Shown in pieces: positions 60,292 through 64,000 of a stretch of DNA of 64,000 nt. A program made the translations under genes and the position numbers. The notes under the pieces are model-generated. The model ran no database searches and was not told where the DNA came from. It saw only the letters and a program-made list of their open reading frames with translations. The DNA is from Nepenthes gracilis (Eukaryota; Streptophyta; Magnoliopsida; Caryophyllales; Nepenthaceae). The first letter of the stretch is position 1. Each line of letters starts with the position of its first letter. Location of the stretch: NCBI GenBank assembly GCA_033239525.1, contig BSYO01000004.1, positions 25,272,037 through 25,336,036 of the forward strand. The letters are read 5' to 3'.

Positions 60292-62780
60292 TGTTAGGAT
60301 ATATTAGAATGTGCTACATAAACTACAGTATGGTTAGATGCTATGCATTTTAAGGATATTTTGTTTATTGTATTCCATTGTAAATAGATACATATATGCA
60401 TGCACATTCAGCCAACCTAGCAAGAGGATTTTTATGCTTTTCTGAGCTGCTGCCTCCCGTCTCTTTCTTCCTGTTCTCTTCTCTCTCTCTCTCTCTTTTT
60501 GTGCTGCTTTTGCTTAAGATGGTATCAGAGCCCTAGGGTTTTATTATCGGTTCTTGTGTGTTTGATTATTTTCCTCAGAGCTATTAGGGTTTGCTGTGGG
60601 TGTCTTGTGCTGTGGTCGTTTTCCTCCATTTTGCCTTCTGGTTGCTGTCAGTTCTGCTGCGGCTCTGTTGTTTGCCCTGTCTTGTGCAATTTTCTATTTG
60701 CTGGTTGCATTGTCTTCTCCGCAGAATGTCAGGCTGCTGCCGCTCTGTTCTGATTTTTCTGTGGTGCTGTTGTGTGATATGCAGAGATCTATCTGCCCTT
60801 CTAACTGTTTGCTATTTTAATTCTGCAGTTCAATTGCTGCTGTGATTCTGGTACTGCATTTTTTGGTTATGTGGTTTGCTTCCTGCTGGATGTTTCCCTT
60901 TGTTGCTTTTTTTCTGATCCCTTGTTTCAGCTATGTGGTCTGCATCTTTATTCTCCCTCCCTGTTTGTTCTCCTGTTGCAGTTCTGGTTCTATTTCTATG
61001 TTGCTGCTAGTCATTGCTTTGTTCTGCAGTTTTCTTTTTACTGCAGTTGTGTTCTGTAGTTTTTTGTTGCAGATTTGTGTTCAGTTGCTGTTGTCAGATA
61101 TGTCTTAAGCTGTTGCTGCTGTTTAGCAGAAGTGTAGGCGGTTACCTGTTTGCAGTTTTGGGATTTCTGTTGCTGTTGGCAGATTTGTCATTTCTTTAGT
61201 CTCTCTCGGTTTCTTTGTTTTTATACAGAATTAGATCATTCATGGCTACAAAATCTGGAGCTAGAGAATCAAGAACTTTTACTTTCAATATGGTTTGATG
61301 TGGCTGTAGTGGTAGAGGTAGTGATGGAAAATTAACTTGCTTTCATTGTGCTGGAGTTTGTCATATACAAATAAATGGTGGAACCCACATGGCAAGTCTA
61401 CTGCAGTCTCTAATCAGCATCCCATTATAGTCTGTGTGTTGAAACCGGTACCATGCCTGCTTGCTTATCAGTTTAGTATTCATGATTACTTGTGGGCCAG
61501 ACTCTTCCTATTCTATACCTACTCTTGCTCAGAAGGTAACCCCATTGTCCATCTCTTGGTCCCCTTTAGACCTGGGTCATTGACTTAGGTGCTTGGATCA
61601 CATGATTGGACCCCATAGGTATCTTGCCTAATATGAGCTATGCTCAAATGTACTCAATGTTATTTTGGTCAACAGTTCTTATGTGAAGGTCATGGGGATT
61701 GTATTTGCCAAATTTTCCATTCAGCTGGTATTTATTAGCATGTTTACTTGGAAACATAATTGTTTTGTTATATTTTTTCTTATCTATTGTAAGTTTAGGA
61801 TCTTATGATGAGTATTATTGGTAGGGGTTGTCCGAGTTTGGAGGTCTCAATGTGTTGGTTGGAGAACCAACTCCTATTGTTTGTTCTAGTGTTGTTTCTA
61901 CAACCTTGAGCTTCATTACAGGTTGAGTCATCTTTCCTTATCTAGTAGAAAAAGTTGTGTCCAAGTCCAATTTGTTTTTTAGTCACGATAGTTTTCTAGG
62001 TTTCATAGTGGTTCATATTATCCTAGAATCAATAAATGCGTATCTTTTTCTTTTTGTATTAGTCAACTCTGATGCCTAGGGACATTTTCGTGCTTCGTCT
62101 AACTGGGACTTTGTCATTTATTACATTTGTCAATGATGATTGAATGACTACTTGGTTATAATGGATAAAAAATTGTTCTAAATTGTATTCTATTTCTATG
62201 CATTTACTTAAACTTAAGACTAATTCTTTTGCATTATACATACTCTAACTGTGATAATACTCATCAATATTTTATGCTCTTTCTCTGCTTTTGTCTAACT
62301 TGGGACTCTGCACCAATTATGTCCTGATACCTCATAATAAAATGGAGTGCAAAGGGAATGAATAGGCATTTGATGGAGCTGCTAGCGCTCTATTGTTCCA
62401 AATGCAGCTTACATAGATTCTTTAGAGTGAGACCTTATTGGTAGCTTGCTATTTCATTAACTGGATGCTCACAACTGTATCATTGTTTATTTCCTAGACA
62501 CCTTTCATTCTATGTCCCTGAAGATTTTCGAGGATGTATGTTATGTTCATGAAATACAAACCTAGCTGTCAAGTGATCAAGCTTGATGCTAAGTAATTCC
62601 AATGTATTTTCCTTGGATACTCTCAATATCTGATGTTTTCTCGATGCTCCTCTATCTAAAATCTTTGGGGAAGGAGAATGTAAAGATGTCGAGGAAATGA
62701 AGTATGATATAAAATCTCCCCATGAAGTGTACCTAGTGGAATTTGATTTAAGAGATAACAAGCTATTGATATTGCCTCAC
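60292..62780 (+). mobile_element. Copia LTR-retrotransposon, degenerate
   Basis: A short LTR (60292 to about 60516) starts TGTTAGGATATATTAG and is followed by the primer site at 60520-60532. After a T/G-rich leader, a start-like MATKSGARESRTFTF appears at 61243. LTCFHCAGVCHIQI near 61338 looks like a worn zinc knuckle. WVIDLG near 61573, the protease-like W.IDSGA site, has Leu in place of Ser. VIKLDAK, stop, FQCIFLGYS near 62575-62615 matches the hallmark KCIFLGYS of Copia integrase C-termini. No second LTR was found. Confidence 0.62.
60520..60532 (+). other. primer binding site of the Copia element
   Basis: TGGTATCAGAGCC is a perfect match to the plant Met-tRNA primer site. The LTR end before it has lost the usual CA. 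Confidence 0.75.
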
Positions 62781-62939
62781 TTTAAATAGTTTTTGGAAAT
62801 CTCATGTAGAACAAGATGACGTAGCAACCTCCATCAAATGTCTATCCTTTTGTTTGCCAATCCACTTTTACACGAGGTATCAAGACATTATAATCGTTAA
62901 AAAATTCCATGTTGGGACATAGATGAAGTGAAAGGGCCT

Positions 62940-63330
62940 ATTAGATGGCATTCACTGTGTAGACTATGTTTAGAGAGAAAATTAAGTTAATTTCATTACA
63001 AAATGCACAAGAAATAGAATATAACTTAGAACAATTGTTCATAATATATATACCATGTAACACTTAAATAATCATCAATAAATGTAAAAATAATGATTTG
63101 GTAGTTTAGATGAAGCAGGTTAAAATCCCCGGACATCAAAGTGAACTAACTTAAAAGGATATATGTTAGTTTATCAACTCTAGGATAGTATGTCCTGCTT
63201 TCATGGTGTTTTGCAAACTTACATGATTTAAAAAAGCAATCAATAATAGAATTGAGAGGTGCATATAACTTTTTAGATTGTGTAAGGAAGGATAACAAAA
63301 AACTACAATAAGGTTGATTCGTGTAGGAAT
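62940..63330 (-). mobile_element. Copia integrase fragment, minus strand
   Basis: Read on the minus strand, CKFAKHHESRTYYPRVDKLT near 63225 and, further on, IIIFTFIDDYLSVTW near 63090 match the C..AK..R..YP and FVTFIDD.TR.TW blocks of Copia integrase. The orientation is opposite to the element that ends at about 62780, so it is a separate insertion or an inverted piece. Confidence 0.6.
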
Positions 63331-63609
63331 AATCTTAGAAAAGATAATAGGAGTTGGTTATTCGTCTATTATGTAGAGGCCACTTGACGCAAGGATCCCT
63401 ACTAATAAATCTTATCGCCATAAGATCCATAAATTTAATTGGCAGGGAAATTTACAGCACATTCATTAACTGTATTTTCTAGTAAAATTGCTAGCAAATA
63501 TATTATTAACTATAAAACCTGAAAAATATAAAGCAGATAGGAGATGTATTGCTCGAATCAATAGATAGGTCCAATCCCCTTGACCTTGACAAAAAAATTG
63601 CCTGCCAAA

Positions 63610-63885
63610 ATAGCATATGGTCATGAATAAAATATTAACATCGGTATCAGTCTTATAAGGAGATATATATTGATATTGAAAATATTAGGCACATTTTTTT
63701 TTTAAATATGAACTTTAGGGAAATATATTAGCCAATATATCGAAAATATTGAATGTATCGAGTAATATATCATTGAAATAGTGACATATTATGACTTTTT
63801 TTTTTCTTTTGAAAAATATGGTTTCAGCGGACCTAATACTATTGTATATCAGTTGACATTTCATTGCATGGATATGGTTTCTTCA
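63610..63885 (+). repeat. dispersed ~300 bp repeat, copy C
   Basis: It contains CATCGGTATCAGTC, TAGCCAATATATCG and the ending CAGTTGACATTTCATTGCATG, parallel to copies A and B. Confidence 0.6.
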
Positions 63886-64000
63886 AATGTAGCTCATAAC
63901 TAGACAAGATAGCTATAGGACACAGTCATTTGATATGGACACCTAGGTTAAAAGCCCAAGTTTGAGAGGATGCCTAGTGAAGGTTGTGGGTTACCTGTCT

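Larger units (their letters stand above)
58198..64000 (+). other. TBCE intron 5 (partial)
   Basis: No further TBCE exon was found, so this intron exceeds 5.8 kb. It holds a LINE fossil, short tandem repeats, a Copia element and copy C of the dispersed repeat. Confidence 0.65.

Noticed and set aside
1..64000. tRNA, rRNA, CRISPR arrays, bacterial promoters or operons
   Set aside because: None could be recognised by eye; methionine-tRNA-like words are primer binding sites and not tRNA genes. A covariance-model search would be needed to exclude a tRNA or small RNA.

Overview
The window is nuclear DNA from a flowering plant. It is AT-rich, its two genes have GT-AG introns of up to about 13 kb, and the introns and intergenic space are filled with decayed plant retrotransposons. 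The species cannot be told from the sequence.

Two protein-coding genes can be supported, transcribed away from each other, and both run off the window. On the minus strand, seven exons between 30647 and 1214 encode the first ~388 residues of an organelle-targeted tRNA-modification GTPase (MnmE/TrmE): a transit peptide, the N-terminal domain, part of the helical domain, and the start of the GTPase domain (P-loop and DTAG box). The rest lies below coordinate 1. On the plus strand, five exons between 42288 and 58197 encode the first ~258 residues of tubulin-folding cofactor E (TBCE; PFIFFERLING in Arabidopsis): the CAP-Gly domain and the first leucine-rich repeats. The rest lies beyond 64000.

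Layout: 1-30647, MnmE, whose introns hold LINE fossils (about 1980-3660 and 9850-10200), a terminal-inverted-repeat element split by a solo LTR (5830-7440), a Ty3/gypsy gag-protease fossil (14590-16090), a 2.3 kb probable solo LTR (18600-20926) and a two-LTR Ty3 element with a clear target duplication that has lost its reverse transcriptase (22655-27792). 30648-42287 is the shared intergenic region, with an AT-rich stretch, a tandem duplication, an LTR-like block and a broken, promoter-proximal half of an endogenous pararetrovirus (Caulimoviridae, about 37440-41441, minus strand). 42288-64000 is TBCE, whose introns carry three LINE fossils, an LTR fragment, and degenerate Copia elements in both orientations. 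A ~300 bp dispersed repeat occurs four times (12.8, 14.2, 43.6 and 63.6 kb).

The two genes do not work together in any known pathway: MnmE acts on organellar tRNA wobble uridines, TBCE on beta-tubulin folding in the cytosol. No bacterial-type operon, CRISPR array or new defence system is visible. The points most worth checking are the pararetrovirus fossil, the GC-AG intron in MnmE, the TGATG upstream-ORF arrangement in front of TBCE, and the four-copy repeat family.
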